31,719 nt of DNA from Gnetum montanum. Its lineage: Eukaryota; Streptophyta; Gnetopsida; Gnetales; Gnetaceae. The stretch covers positions 359,879 to 391,597 of the forward strand of contig MNCI01028452.1 of assembly GCA_015680685.1 (NCBI GenBank). Direction: 5' to 3'. The notes under the pieces were generated by a model. The model did no database searches, was not told the origin of the DNA, and saw only the letters and a program-made list of their open reading frames with translations. The position numbers and the translations under genes were made by a program. Within the stretch, counting starts at the first letter, position 1. The number at the start of each line of letters is the position of its first letter. Shown here one piece after another: positions 15,001 through 30,000 of this stretch.

Positions 15001-18000
15001 TCGCTGTAAAGGCCACGTGATTTGCATTGGATGTAACTCTTTAGGTGAAATGTGTATGAGATTTGCATATCTTTGGCACGTATCACAAGTCTTGACTTTG
15101 GCTAGACAATCGTGCTCCATGTGAGGCCAGTAGTACCCTAGGTGTCTAATTTTTGTAGCCATGGCCCTAGGTGCTATGTGTCCACCGCACAGTCCTTCAT
15201 GTACTTCATTAATTACCTTTTACACTTGCTCCTCATTTACACATGCCAGCAATATCCTGTCATAGGAACATTTGCATAGGGTGTTGTCTCCCATAAGTAC
15301 ATATTGCTGAGCATGCTTGCGAATCGCATATCTCTGGACAGATGTCAATCTGCATAGGGGCTTGCCATGTTGCAGCTAGGCTTTAATGTTGGAGTACCAC
15401 TCCTGGGTATCCACAGCGCTAATAAAGGCTACGTGTTTTGCCTGAGTGATAGGCTCCGTATACTCGGTAATCAAAGTTGGCAAACTTACAAACAGGTGTG
15501 GTGGCATACTTAATGCCAAGGTGGCCAGGGCATCTGCTTCGGTGTTTTTGTTGTGCGACACATGTTGAACATCCATTATCGCAAACTATTTAAGTAGACT
15601 TTTTGCTAGGTCACAATAGGGCTGTAGGTGTGTAGCTTTGCAGACGTAGACCTTGGTGATTTGATTCACAATGAGTTGTGAATCCCCGTGAATTGCCAGG
15701 TGTTGAATGTTCAATGCTTGGGCTGCTAAGAGATCCTTGAGTAACCTTTTGTGCTTTGCCACATTGTTTGTACAAAGGAATGCAAAATGATAAGCAAAAG
15801 GTTGCATTTACCTAGAGGGGAATGTAATGACAGCAGTTGCACTACCCCCTCGCGCGGTCGAGGTGCCATCGAAATACAAAGTAGCCTCAAGATTTGGCGG
15901 GATGACATTGATAGTGCTAACATGCTCATCAGGGAATTCGGGATCTATGATCGCCTAGTCATTGATGGGTGAGGTTGTAAGTTACATTTATATAGCTTGA
16001 CCCTTCGTTGACATCTGGCTCACATAATGCAAATCGAATTACGCTGTTATGGCCTTCCACCGGGATATCTTGCTACTTTCATACAGATTGTTTGTGATAG
16101 CCTAGATTACATTGCTCTTGCAAATGATGTTAATCTTGCTGCAGAATAGATAATGCCTTCATTTTTAATGCAAATACCAGGGCAAGGCAGTTTCTCTCCA
16201 CCTCATTGTATTTTTCCTCATACATTATCAGTGCATGACTTAAGTAGTACACTGGAATGTTAGAGCCATCATCTCGTCTCTGACATAGCAGTGCCGCAAT
16301 AGACGTGTCTAAGGTGGCAAGGTAGATGAAGAAAGGCTTATCCCTTTGTGGTGGGTAAACAGTTGGGAGGTGCAAAAGCTCTTTCTTTAGATCATCAAAG
16401 GCTTGTTAGCATTGTGTCGTCCATTCAAAGTTAACCCCCTTCTTTAGTAGATGTTGCATGGGGTGTAACTTGTCAGTCAACTTTGCTATAAACCTTCTGA
16501 TGAACTATATCCTACCTTGTAACCTACGTAATTCTTTAAGGTTTTTAGGAGGTGCTAGATTAACGATGACCTTAACTTTGTCAGGGTCCACCCGTATTCT
16601 AACCTCTGATACTGCAAACCCTAGCATGCGTTCGATTCTCACCCCGAAGACACACTTCTTTGGGTTGAGGCATAAATCATGCATTTGGAAACACTTAAGA
16701 ACTACACCTAGATCGTTGGGATGATTAGTGGCCTCTTTAGATTTGATCGCTATGTCATCCACGTAGTTGTTCAGCATCTCTAGGATGTAGTTGCTAAATA
16801 TGTAAGTCATGGCTCTCTGGTAGGTTTCTTTGGCGTTCTTGAGCCCAAAGGGCATCATAGTGTAACAAAGGTACCCCATGGGGTCATGAAGTTTTTTGTT
16901 AACTGATGCTCTAGGTCGATGCGAATCTGGTTGTAGCTGGAGAAACCATCCATGAAGGATAACAGAGGATGACTAGCCATAGTGTCAATGAGTTGATTGA
17001 TACTCGGTAGTGGGAAGTCATCTTTAATTATTGCTTTGTTTAGATCCTAGAAGTTTATATAGATTCATATTCCTCCTGCTTTCTTAGAAACTACAACGAT
17101 GTTAGAAACCCATTCCAAGTAATCAACTACCCAGATGAAACCTGCCTGATACAGCTTAGTGATCTCATCCCGTACGGTTAGTGCAATCTCTGGTTTAACC
17201 TTGTGAGCCTTCTGCTTAACTACTTTCATGCATGGGTCTAAGACAATGTTGTGCTGTATAAGCCTCGGATATAAACCTGGCATGTCGTTGTATGACCATG
17301 CAAAGACCTCAATGTTATCTTGCAGAATTTTGGCTATATCTTTGTGCATTTGCGAATCTAGGAGGGAGCTAAGTTTCAACATTTTTATTTCCTCCTGAAT
17401 GTGGTCACAGGTGTTTTAATGAGAGGGTCCTTGGTTACATCCTCGGCCTATAAATCTAGAGCTTGGACTAGATGTTCTGGCCAGTCTAGGGATGCTTGTA
17501 AGGATGCTATGGTGCTATCTGCGGATGATTCCCAATCTATTGAGTTTGGGTTTAGTTGTCTTGCAAGCTCGCCATGTGGACCTACTAAAGCTAAAGGTGA
17601 AGAGAGATCATGATGCATTTCCATTCTCGCTCAACTTGTCAAAATGAGATAAATGTCTAGTCAAGGGATACCTGTTTGTGATAACTGTGACTAGTGAACA
17701 TTTGCAAAGTAGCAATGAGATGCAAATGGTTGAAACAATTATAAATTATGATATAGAATTTGCAACTTGCCAGTTTAAGGTTGTAGCAGACCGCCTAGAT
17801 GTAAAAATGCAAAACTACTAGTTTAATATCTTTGCAGACTGCCAACGAGTTATGTCAAAAGTGTTAGTTTAAGGTCTTTGCGGACCGCTAACAGGCTATC
17901 CTAGCAAGACTACAAGGTATTAGTTTAAAGTATTTGTGGACTGCTAACAAGATCGAAGCTACATGAGTTAGGATTGCTAGTTTAAGGTCTTTGCAAATAG

Positions 18001-21000
18001 CTAGAATGCAAAAGTTTGAAGCTACTAGTTTAAGGTCATTACGGATCGCTAGAATGCAAAAGTTTGAAGCTACTAGTTTAAGGTCATTGTGGACTGCTAG
18101 AATGAAAAAGTTTGAAGCTGCTAGTTTAAGGTCATTGTGGACCGCTAGAATGCAAAAGTTCAAAGCTGCTAGTTTAAGGTCATTGTGGACCACTAACGAG
18201 ATATTATTTTTTTTATGAAGGCAAGCGACTAGTTTGAAGCATGTCAAAGCTTTTGATTAGGCCCACCTGCCTTAATGCAAATAGTGCTGCTACACCGTGG
18301 TGGGCATGCTATGCTGTATGGAACGTCCAATATTAATTAGGGAGAGAGAATGACAAGTTTCTTTTCATCGTTTTGGCCATAAATAGGGGTTTACCCCTAG
18401 TAAACTTGTCATTTTCGCCGTAACAGCACAGAGCCCACATTCAGAGCATAGAGTGATTGTGCTATGGAGAGCAAGGTAATTCAGCGTAGCAACAAAGAAA
18501 GATTTGGTAGGTGAAATGATGGCCCCTAGGAGAGAATGCAAACACCTGGAACTCATCAAGGTTGACGAAGTAAAGGACACCATGGGGCGTGTATCACAGG
18601 CGCGCATCGTGGTGCAAGAGGAGACCCCATCAGCTTGGTAAGTTGCTATGCTTCCTTCATTTTTCCATACTACTGTTATTGCTTCTGCTTTATTTGTTTT
18701 TTTGTTTTGCAATTTTTATTTATGCAATCTATGTTTTTCTGTCATCGTTTTGTTGCTATTTTTTGCCATACACCGTCGCTGTTGCTGATTCGGCTACAAC
18801 GGGTGTACGAATGCTACGCTAGGGTTGCATGTAGTTGTTTCCCAAACCGCCCTTGATGTGGTTGGCTTGCCATAGAAGCTTAGGTGATTTTAGTAACTAA
18901 GCATGCGAACGGTATAGCGTACAACCCTTAGGAGGGTTTGGCCACGTGGGTGATTTGATAGCGTAATGCAAATCATTGTTAGGCAAAAGATTTGTTGGAA
19001 CTAGAGTAGCGCATTGAATTGTTTCTTGTCAAAAGATTTATGTTTAGTTTTTTTTGTTGCTACGTTAGGCTAGTCCTACTACGCTATTGGCTTTGTGTTG
19101 TTTTTTGCTATGCTACATGCATGGAGAGAATCGTGCTATGCTATTTGCTAATTGCTAATTCTGCTACGCTATATGTGAATCCCCACTCGAACATGACGTT
19201 AACATTTGCAATTGTATTATTCAGGATGGTGCTAAGGCCAATCTTGATTGTCCTAGAAATCGTAGGGGTCCTGTGCTACCTGAATGAACCAGTGGCCAAT
19301 GTTCCTCCGCCTCATGCATGTGTGGGGCAGCAGGCGGTTTGGTTTAGGGAAGGTGCATAGAACTTTTTGCAATTTCTTCTCCAGCACTTTAGTGTGATCG
19401 TTTGGTCAAACTTGTTGGAGGAGGTAGCAACCGTAATAACAGAAACCTTGTTGCCTGGGGCAAACCGGGGTATTCTTAAATTTTTGACAGATGGAGCAAT
19501 TAGGAGTGGGTAGGGAGAAGGATCCAGTCAGCACCCAAAAAATTTAAGATATCTGGCTTGGGTCTGGGAGATCCCCAAATACAGTTGCTACCACCTGTAT
19601 AACACTTTGTTTATTGCTCGCCACATGGGAACCTATTTTCAAAACCCATCAGGAACCGTTTACTGTGCCGGCGGGTGAGTTCTGTAAAGATATTCCACTA
19701 TGCTATGCAATACTTGCTACGCTAAGCAAATGTTAACAAAATTTTTTTGTTACCAGGTTTTTTGTCAACAAGGATGGACTTCATGGTGGCACGGATGTAT
19801 TGACCTTGGCACAGATGGTGCTACGGGAGTTTTCTTCCACTAAGAATATGCGTGTAGGTGTAATAGGCCAATGCGGGGGAGAGTACAAAACCTACCCAAC
19901 CTGGTACTCCCAGCTCTATGATAGGTGCAAGGAGCTGGATTTTTTGGATAGGGATTGGGCACCCTTTAAGTTGATCATCGTTGAAGTTTTATTGGTGGAT
20001 CTTCCACCATTCCCATTGCTGTTTAAACCTGGTAAGCTAAATAGTGAATTAGTTGCATGTTCGAGTGTTACTTCTGTTTTTATGCTACTTTTGTTTTTGT
20101 GTAAGTTTTTGTGCAAACTGCTACAGCGGTGAAGAAGTCTGAGGAGGTGACAGTGATCACCTCTGGGCATCATGAGGCCACCAACATCTACTTCAAGTAT
20201 GGGGAAGTAGATGAGACTCAACACTAGCTTTGCAACTGGGCCCCAGAATCGCTGATCAACCACATTCAGGATGCTGGGCTCATGGATTTGTTCCTAGTTG
20301 TGAACCCAAGCGTTCTTGCCATTGAGATGCTCGCTCTAGCAGACTCCTTTTCTAAAAAAGCAGATCGCTTCTACACACGTGTGCACAGTGTGCACGTGGT
20401 CCTTGTAATCAATGACCAACTATTCATGGACCTTTTCGATGTCCCTGCTGATGGTCTCCTTGTGGGGGCAAAGACCAAAAAAGAGGCGAACCATCAGAGG
20501 GACATTGAGGAGTGGCTAAAGGGTGAAAGGGGATCCTTATAGAAAAAGTGAAGCCAAAAGCAGCCAAAGACATTTACCCCATATTCTATGCCCATGCTTT
20601 CCCCTCAACTACTTTCCCAAGGAAAGATTATTAGGATTAAGGAAGCTTGGGTGATGAGGGAAGTAATGGAAGAGGGGGCCCACTACAACTAGGCTAGGGA
20701 TCTCTGCAAAGGCCTACAAGTTGAAATGGTCAAGCTTCATAAGAAGCATGAGTCTCGTTTCAACGTGCACCATGCCTTTTACATATCCTGTTTGAGACAT
20801 TTCGTGGAATTTTTGGTGGTCTATGAGAATGGAGTCTGGGTTATGCAAGATCATAACCAGATTTCCAAACCATGGATTTGCCAAGTTTTCCAGACCACCC
20901 AAGCCTAGAATTCCCCAGAAGCAATTGGAAAATCATTTTCTATGATGACTAAGGATTGGGTGGCCCACAAATTTCGTGGCTAGGATAGCATGGGAGAGGC

Positions 21001-24000
21001 GTCCCCCGCTACTATGGGTAGCGTATCATAGGGGAAATGCCTCATTGCAGAAACGGTGGCCACCAAGTTATGGTGAAAGAGGTCTAATCCAGTTGAGGAG
21101 ATTCCCCGAATGAAAGAAGAAGAGGGGCGGATGCTACGGTTTAAGCTATGTAGGATATAGTCCCCCATTGGTAAATGCTTTTGTTGTTGCTTGTTTCTTT
21201 GCTTATTTGACTAATGCCTGCTACGCTGTGCTACACTAGGTAGCATAGTGTAGCGTAGCATCTATTTTAAGTTAATCATGCTATAAGCTAATTCGAAAAT
21301 GCTTTGCTGCCAGAGGAAGAAGAAGAAGGCAATGAAGAGATGTTGGCCCTTGAAATAGGGGTGACTAATAAAGATGTGGGGGTCCCAACCATAGGGGAAA
21401 GGCCCCTGGTCAAGAGGGAAGGAACCCCCACCACAAAGGAAGGGGCTCCCATCATCGAGGAAAATGCTCCTACAGACGAGGAGGACATTTTTGATGATGA
21501 GGAGGATGCTAGTGCCTTAAAAAGAAAGGCCCCAGCGAATAAAGAGGAAGCTCATGCCAACTAGGAAGGGACTTTCGTTGATGATCCCCTTGTTGAGTAC
21601 ATTTCAGCATCGAAGAAGCAGATGAACATGGAAGGTGCTACTATAGTGTTGAGCCAGCAAGGAAGGGAGCTAAAACAAGATGCTGGTGAGTTTGATAGTA
21701 TATTCAACAGTATTTCGATGGGCGACCCCCTGCTATCACCCATGAGGGTTTGTTGGGTAGGAGCCTTTATTATCATTTGCGTTACTCGCCAGCTTTATTG
21801 TAGTCTACCTTGGTCATGACTGACGCATTTGGTTATATGGTAGACACCCCTGTTGACATTGTAGGACCTTGCTTGATCCAGCTGGAACCATGGGCCGAGA
21901 CCCCTGATAAGCTTACGTTCATGTAGGGGGTTGTCGACGACATGATTGGCCATCTTAGAAAAATTGATCCAGAAGTGGGTAAGTAAAATAGCTATGCTAG
22001 GCTTTTAACTTGCCACACTAGAATTCTTGAGTTGCCAAACTTTGCTACACTAGTGTGATTAATGTGTTTTTTGTGTGTGATAACAGCCTCCTACCTTAAG
22101 CGGGACCCGAAATGGGCATTGAAGGTCAATGCCGTGTCTACGTTCCCACCTGAAGTGACCGAGGTGCCTCGTCATGTATATGACGATGCTAGCAAATGCA
22201 CTTTGCACTCGGCATGCTCCTTGTGGGAATGTAGGAGCATGAATGAAGACCTATGGAAACGGGTCCAAAGGTAGGATAAAGAAAAGGCCAATCTGACCAC
22301 CGAGGTGGGAGACCTCCGTTCCAGGAATTAGTTTCTCCTGGCCCATGATACCAATGATGGTAATTGACGCACAGCTGTCATAGATTACGTAAGATATTGG
22401 ACGACTATGTGGCGCAACAATGAGGCCACCTAGGAAATAATTGAGCAGTGGATGCAGATGGACTTGTTGGGTTAGAAGAACCAAGATTGGAAGGATTATA
22501 GTGCTAGAGTTTATGAGTGGGGGAAATCCCAGAAAAACCACAAACACATGTACAAACTGGAACGCGCCACCTATCGTAAATAATACTGGGATGCTTCAGT
22601 GAAGTTGTATACTTATGAAGCATTCATGGACGCCATTGGTGCTTCTGAGGCCTATAACAAGTTCATGCAGCAAGTGACGGTTACTAAGTCACTTGAGCGG
22701 GAAGTGAATCTTCCCACAAGTGAAACCACCACTGCGTCCTTTTCTCCAGGACCATTGAGACAGACACTGAAAGGAGAAAGCTACTACAAACGCTGAATCA
22801 AGTGATAGGCACTGGGTAGATATCACGGAGGAGGAGGTCTGGCATTGCCTAGGGCTCAGATTGGACCACATACCCTTCGAGACAGACACGGGGCCATTTT
22901 GGGTTAGTCACTTTTTGTGATGCAACAGTTTAGGTTTTTTTTAGCTTTTATGTGTAACTCTAGCTAACTACTTTGTTTTTATGTGATGCAGATTTTGGGT
23001 GAAGAAGCAGGGCCCTCAAAGGGTGGAAACAATGAGGCAGAAGAAGGTAGTGCAGAGGAAGGCAAAGCAGAAGGAAACGATGCAAAAGAAAATGATGTGG
23101 GAGGAAACGATGCGAGAGAAGATGACATATGATAACAGGGCTTTTAATTTTTTTGTATTTTTGCAAACTATTGGAAACATTGGTAAAGTGGAACCATTGT
23201 TTGAAGAATGAATTATGATAAGTTTGGTGCTATTCTGGCTTACGTGTTATTTATGTTATTCATTTTATGTTTTTAATGTTTATTAGTTTTAGGCCATTTT
23301 GGACCATTATTAGTTTTAGGCCATTCTGGGCCTTAACATAAACAGAAGCTATGTTAACAATTGAAAAGAAAAAGTAAGTTGGTGAAGCTAACGTAGATGG
23401 ATGGATGCAAAGCAAATAAGCAATAAATGTACAGAGATGCTAACTGGGCAGAAAGCAGTGGGGTTGCTACGCTATGCATAACTACTTCTTAACCCATCAT
23501 GTATTAGGTGAGGTGTAAGGTCGAGATGCTTTGGTACGGCCTTTGTCTGCATTGTTGTCCTCCACTTGGAAGGGCAACTCAGCCCACACATCTTTGTTTT
23601 CTGAGCCGACATACTAGACCGGCTCTTTTGCTAAATGGTTAGTGTCTACAGAGATAGGCACCTCGTTCTCAAAGGTTATGACCTTCGAGCCTTGTTCTAG
23701 ATCTACGTTGTTTATGGCTTGTGTTGCCACCTCATTGCCATGGATCACCACCTCCCTGCCTACATAGAGTAGATGGATTTCCTGATGTATGGGTGAAGAG
23801 ACAGCCCTAAGTTGTGCTAATCATGACCTCCCCAAGATTAGGTTAAACCCAGGCATCTCTTTGACCATGATGAACGTTGCATTCATGGGGAACTAGTCCC
23901 CTGCCACAAAGTCAATGTGAATCATGCCTTTCACCACAACTCGTGCCCCGTTGAACGACTTCAAGCATGAAGTTATCGTGGGTCTGATCTAGTCGACCAG

Positions 24001-27000
24001 ACCTAGCTTGTCCACAATAGGGAAAGGGATGACGTTTGTAGCAGCCCCATCATCAACGTGTATCCTTCAGATCTTATGTTGGTCAACCTGAATTGTGATG
24101 AAAAGAGGTGCTGTAGTCACCTGACCCTTTTCAGGGTCTTCCCTAATGGAATCATCCCAAAAAGTCAATTGGGATGGCTTTGGTTCTGCAGGCGCAAAGG
24201 AAGCATGACTGAGTGGATTGCCTTCTCTTCCGCTGGCATGTTCTCATCAATAGGTATTATCGTTAACATGCAAACTAGAGCCTCACGGTGTGCTGTAGAA
24301 GTCATGATCAGGTCGTACAGGCTCACAGTTGTATTTTTCTACTTCAAGGCCTATTTGACCTGAGTGAGAGTGCTTAGAAGGTTAGGGCCACCTTCCTGTT
24401 TGCTGCCTTTCTCCTCTTCCATTCATCCCAGAAGATGAATTTCATGAGGAGGGACAACTTTAGGTCTGGGATTAGACCCTTTTGGGTGAGGTGGCGATGA
24501 CTGTCCACGCATAACAACATCATCTTTTGGAAATGAGGATATAGATGCAAGGGGAAAGGACATAGGTTTAGAACTACTTAGGGCAGTACATTCTGTTGAT
24601 GCCTCACCTGTGAAGCGTCCTTCTCATTTCTTTGGATGAGAAGGCTATCAAGCTATCTTATGCAGGGCAGGGATTGGCTCCCTAATGACAAATGGTGCTA
24701 ATGGTGTTAATGCTTGAGGCGGTGGTGTAGGTTTGTCAATAGGTTGTGCAAGGGTAGATGTCTGGGTAGAGACTCTCAGGACAAATGGTTGTTGCGGGTT
24801 TTTGTTAGTCGCTAGTGGTGCCGGTGCACTACGTTGAGGCACATGGACCACAAATGGTTGCTGGGGTAGTTTAGGATTACTGCAAACTGATGATGTTGAT
24901 AATGTAATTGGTGATGTTGGTGTTAAGGGGATTCGTGTAGACATGTAGAGATTGATTCTCAGGATGCACTGGGTTACTCTCATCTAGAACCAATTTCCCT
25001 TGATCAATCATTCTTTGGATATCATCCTTTAACGCCATGCAGTAATCCATGTCATGACCACACTGTTGATGGTAGTCATAGAACCTCTCCATCCTGAAAC
25101 CCTTAGGAACTGGTAGTTCATTGGGTAAAGCCAAGGAGTGGTTCCTAAGGAGTTCGTAGTGCTGTTGATGTTTCTTAGCCAGCTCCTCCGACATCTACTT
25201 ATGTTGGATGTAACCTGCTACTAGTAACTGAAACACAGTTAAAAAATCGCGAGTTGGCCTTAGGCAAAGATTCGCAATTCAGGCAAGGGCGCATCTCAGC
25301 ATTCCAGAGGGGGGAATAAGACAGAGCAACGCTAAGAGGCGCGTAACATCAAGTCCGCAACTTCCTGTACAGATTCCTAATCTTTCTATGCTTTTGCTGT
25401 TTACGCTATATCATGTGACATAACGTAATGACGCTCAGCGTGATGGTGTTTCGACATAGTCCGACATCAGAAGGATAGTTGCTTCAGCATAGGGAGAAGC
25501 TTAAGCAGCGTGATATGCGATCTCTTGTGTATTTTGCTAAGTCTTTTGTTCAAGGACAAGTTTACGCTCTATCACGCACGGCAGCGTAATGAGCGTAATA
25601 AGCTCCAAAATAGTCGAAGGCAGAGTCCAGAGAAGCACAATAGTTCGACATTTTTTCTCGCGGTGCATGAATAACTTGTCTTTACGCTTGTTACACGGCG
25701 GCGCGTATCATTGCGTATTTATCATTAAGTTAGTCGTTGTTTACGCTTCATTATGCGCGGTTGCGTAATGAGCGTAAATTAGACATTGTTTACGCTTCAA
25801 TACGCGCAGTTGCGTGGTGAGCGTAAATTAGACATTGTCTACGCTTTGTTATGCGCAGCTGCGTAGTAAGCGTAAAACAATTTTGAGCATGTTGTTTTTA
25901 TACCGGATTACGCTCATACACGCAACACAACGTGAATAAGTGTAATACAGCCTGAAAGCAATTGAAGCAAGCTTAACATGTACCTGCTCTTCACACGCAC
26001 AACACACAAACGAGCGTGTTGTGCGTAGTCACAGTCTGACTTAAAATGATCAAGTCAACGGAACCCGAAATAGCCGGGACCCACGTCATCAGGGTTGCAC
26101 CTTTTCCACGGAGCGTCGCGGCCTATAAATACCTCAGTAGACAAAGATATAAGGGTTGGCAAATCAGAGAATCAGAGGCATTTTCTGAGCACTAGAGCAT
26201 CCTATCCCTTCTGTTGGCAAATTAAAAGGACAAGAGCATTTTCTGAGCAAGGAAGCACTTATTGCCTTGAGCAGAGAAACAAAGAGCAACCTTTTGACAA
26301 CTGCCGACAACACCATCCTTCAGCAAGAACAGAGCATAGTGCACTTGAGCCCTAGCAGCAAGAGAGAGCACTCCATTAGCGGTCGCTGCCCTATGCAGAA
26401 TCTGCTCGAAGCAAAGAAGCAGAACAAGGATTGTCAGATTGTCTCGCCCAGTTTGCAGATTCTACTGGTCAAAAACAATTGATCGGCAAACCCCAGAGCT
26501 TGACCATCCTTGCATCCCAGCTTTAGCCTACGAGGTAGATCGGACTTCTGTCTGGGCAGTTTCCTTGTTGTTTTGTGCTCATTTTTACATCAAGTTATCG
26601 GGGGCCTCTCCCATTGCAACGTAACATACATTCTTTCAAAAATCGAAACATAGATCTTTGAAAATCACGCGTTTCCCTCTTGATTAGCGTCTCTTTGGTG
26701 TGTTTGGCGTTATCAGCATAGCGATTCGTCCACGTCGTTTTCCTCCCATTTCACGATCCCTCGAATCAAATCGCAGCACGCAAGGATCCGTAATCTTCAT
26801 TATTTTACTGACCCATAAGTCCCTGTCTGATCGACAAGACCTTTCAGGGCACCGCGGATTCGCTTTTTCTAGCATAGCCCTCGCGCGGATCCGTGGTTAA
26901 AACTGTGTACACGGAATCTTGGTCGGTATTTCCAGCTGCCGACGTTTTCTGTCGTTACAGTTTTCTAGCGCTAGAAGGAGGGCGGGCAGGATCCGATCCG

Positions 27001-30000
27001 AATATTTTGGGTAGCCCTGGTTATGATCCATACCCTAAACCATAGATGTAATACCTCTAGGGAAGTCTACGGTCAATCGCGTGGTATAGATCGGTCGCAA
27101 GGACGATTTCTTTGAAATCCTACAGGGTAGAAAGCCTTTTTGTGCTTTTTGTTGCCAACCATTTTCTTTTAGATCCGATTACCAGTTACTCTCGATTTCA
27201 TCGATCAATGGATTTCTTTTACTCAAACATAACCGCCATGGTCACCACCGATCTGGGTGTCGCACCTATCAATCCTACGGTGGTCACAGGACCAGCTCCG
27301 GGCGCAACGGGACCTCAGGGCCCATCGCGCCGTTCAGGGGAAGGAGCCTATCTTCACGATTATAACCCTTGAAGAATACAACTTCATATGCGTTAAGATC
27401 CAGGCGAGGTTGGCTCTCAGCCGAGCCGAGCTGGAAGCGAAGCGAAACTTTGAGGTGCTCCACCGAGGGGGCTATGATTTTAAGCCGACAGCCTACGACA
27501 TAATCCCCTTGACTGAACACCAACACGAACTTATCGCACAGTTGGTCATGGCCAAAGGCCAGACTTCACAACCTGTGGTGGAGCCCCAGCATGGGGAAGA
27601 GGCAGAGGACGAATTTGCGGCTTTGTTGGAACATTCGTTCCATACTCTGATGCCCCACACGCACGTAAATCCGTTGTTCCCTTTCGACGGAGAGGCAGCG
27701 TCTCTTGACCCAGCCGCGACCGTGCAGACGCACATCCCTGTCTTTCCGTAGGCCAATGTGCAGCCATCTGGGTTGCAAACACAAATACCGCACCATAACG
27801 CGGGGTTGGTTCCGTCGCAACAGGTAATTAGTATCCTAGCGGTGATCCCGGCGACCGCCGCGCCCCATTTCATCCTGCAGATACAACCCCATAACGTATC
27901 TGTAACGCGCCCGGCTCAGGCCATGCCACTTCCGCGTCCGCAGACTCAACCGATACCCGCGACCACTCAGCTACAAACATACATCCAACAACCTGCCACA
28001 GGTCAGTGGGCCAACCCAGCGGTGCAACATGCTCAGTCTGTGGTGTACGGCGTGCAGCCCTCGGTTGCACCTGTAACGCAAGCTCCAAAGGGGATCCCGC
28101 AGTATACCTATCCCTATTTTGTGCAGCAGGCAACTATCAACCCCTCTACCCAAACTAGTAGGTGGTGGTCTTCACAGGCCCCTCCGCCTGCAGGGATTCC
28201 CGCCCAGCCAGCAGCCAGCCAGCCTTTCCCGTTGTTTCCGTTTCCTGGTGCCGCCACTCTGGTCCAACCTCCTGTGCCTACTGCACAGACACCTCCGTTA
28301 ACGGGTCTGAACCAAGCTTTCCAGCTTATACAGACCCTCACTGAGGAGGTCTGACACCTTAAAGCCGCTGGATCTGATACTATTCAGATCATGGACTTTT
28401 ATCAGGACGATCCGATTAGTCCAGCGGTGCCAATGCTGTCGTTACCGTCGGGGATTTTTCTCCCTCATTTCACCAAATATAATGGGGAGGGAGATCCCAA
28501 CGCTCACCTTATCACGTTTAGATCTGAATCCTTGCTGCTTCAATAGTGGCCACACACTATCATCCGCGTCTTTGCGATGTCGTTAACAGGGAAAGCTTTG
28601 GATTGGTACCGAGCCCTCCCACGCTCCTCCATCTCAACCTTGGAAGAGCTGTTGACCCAGTTTGTGACCCGCTTCAAATACAATTTGAAGCCGGAAGTCA
28701 CACTGGATCAGCTCATGGGGGTGAAACAAGACCCGCTCGAGCCCGTCCAAAAGTTTATACAGCGCTGGAACGCCACCTTGAACGAAATCCGTGAGCCGAT
28801 CGCGGATTCGCATATGCTGGCTATGTTCAAGGGAGCAGTCAATGACTTCATTAAGTCAAAGCTGTATTACCTTTCCCCGAGTAATTTACATCAGGCCTTC
28901 GCACAAGTTAGGAGCATCCAAGATGCTGCAGAGGGCAGCAAAGACCCGGCGTATGTCGTCTACAAGAACACACACAACAAGGCCAAAGACAAGGGTAAGG
29001 TGGCAACAACGACGTTAGCCACATTGACTGAAAGCGTAAAGAACAATAACAAGAAGGCGCCCACAACAGCACCTCCTGAGGCCAAGGCTGGTGCTGGCAC
29101 CAGCCAAACCATAGCTGCCCCTGAAGGTCCCCCCCAGCCAAAGCCAAATTTTGAGCGTAAAGATCGTTCAAAATATGTGGCTTTACCTGTAAAGCATTCT
29201 GAATTGCTGAAACAACTGTTAGCGGCAGGGCACATTCAACCTAAGAAGGTGTTCGAGGAAGCCCTGAAGCATCACAGACGTCATTGTGAATTGCTGAAGG
29301 ACCCTTCTTTAGCCTTACCTAACGAACCAGCAGTTCCGAGATCTTTCAGGCTGGACCGTTACTGTGACTACCACCAGATGTGTGGTCACGACACGGATTA
29401 CTACTGGGCGTTGAAGGACGACATTCAACGCATGATCGACGAAGGTCATCTAACATTAGACAGCAGTAACCCTACGCGTCTGGAAAATCAAACACTGCAT
29501 GTATATAAGGATCCGTTGAACGCAAACTACGATCCTTATACAATCACTGTGGTGAGTACGGACGGTGAGCGTAAGGGACCGCCAAACAACCTTTTGTTTC
29601 GCGCGTGCCCGCCAGCTCACCAAGGGGGCCAACTACTTCAGCGGCAGCCTGTGGGGCCTCACGGCCACCTTTCATTATACGGGCACCTTCCCAAGTACGC
29701 CCTTAGTCACGCGACAGTACTCAAGCCGCGGCTCCGTCCGCGCCCATGCCTAGAGCGCCCTTCATTATCAGGGCGCCAGAACCACGGCCTGCTCCTCTCA
29801 TGCAGGGGCAGACCTCTCATCAAGATAACCAGCCATCGCCTCCCAAGCGAAAGGGGGAGAATACCGTAGTTAACGCAACAAAAGACCACCTTACGCTCGG
29901 CTTCCCTAAGCCCAGGCCCCTGGCCTCTGTGCCTTTGTCCATGCCCCAGAAGCAGGCTAAAGGTACAGAAACGCAGCCACCTTCTCTTGGCAGAAAAAAG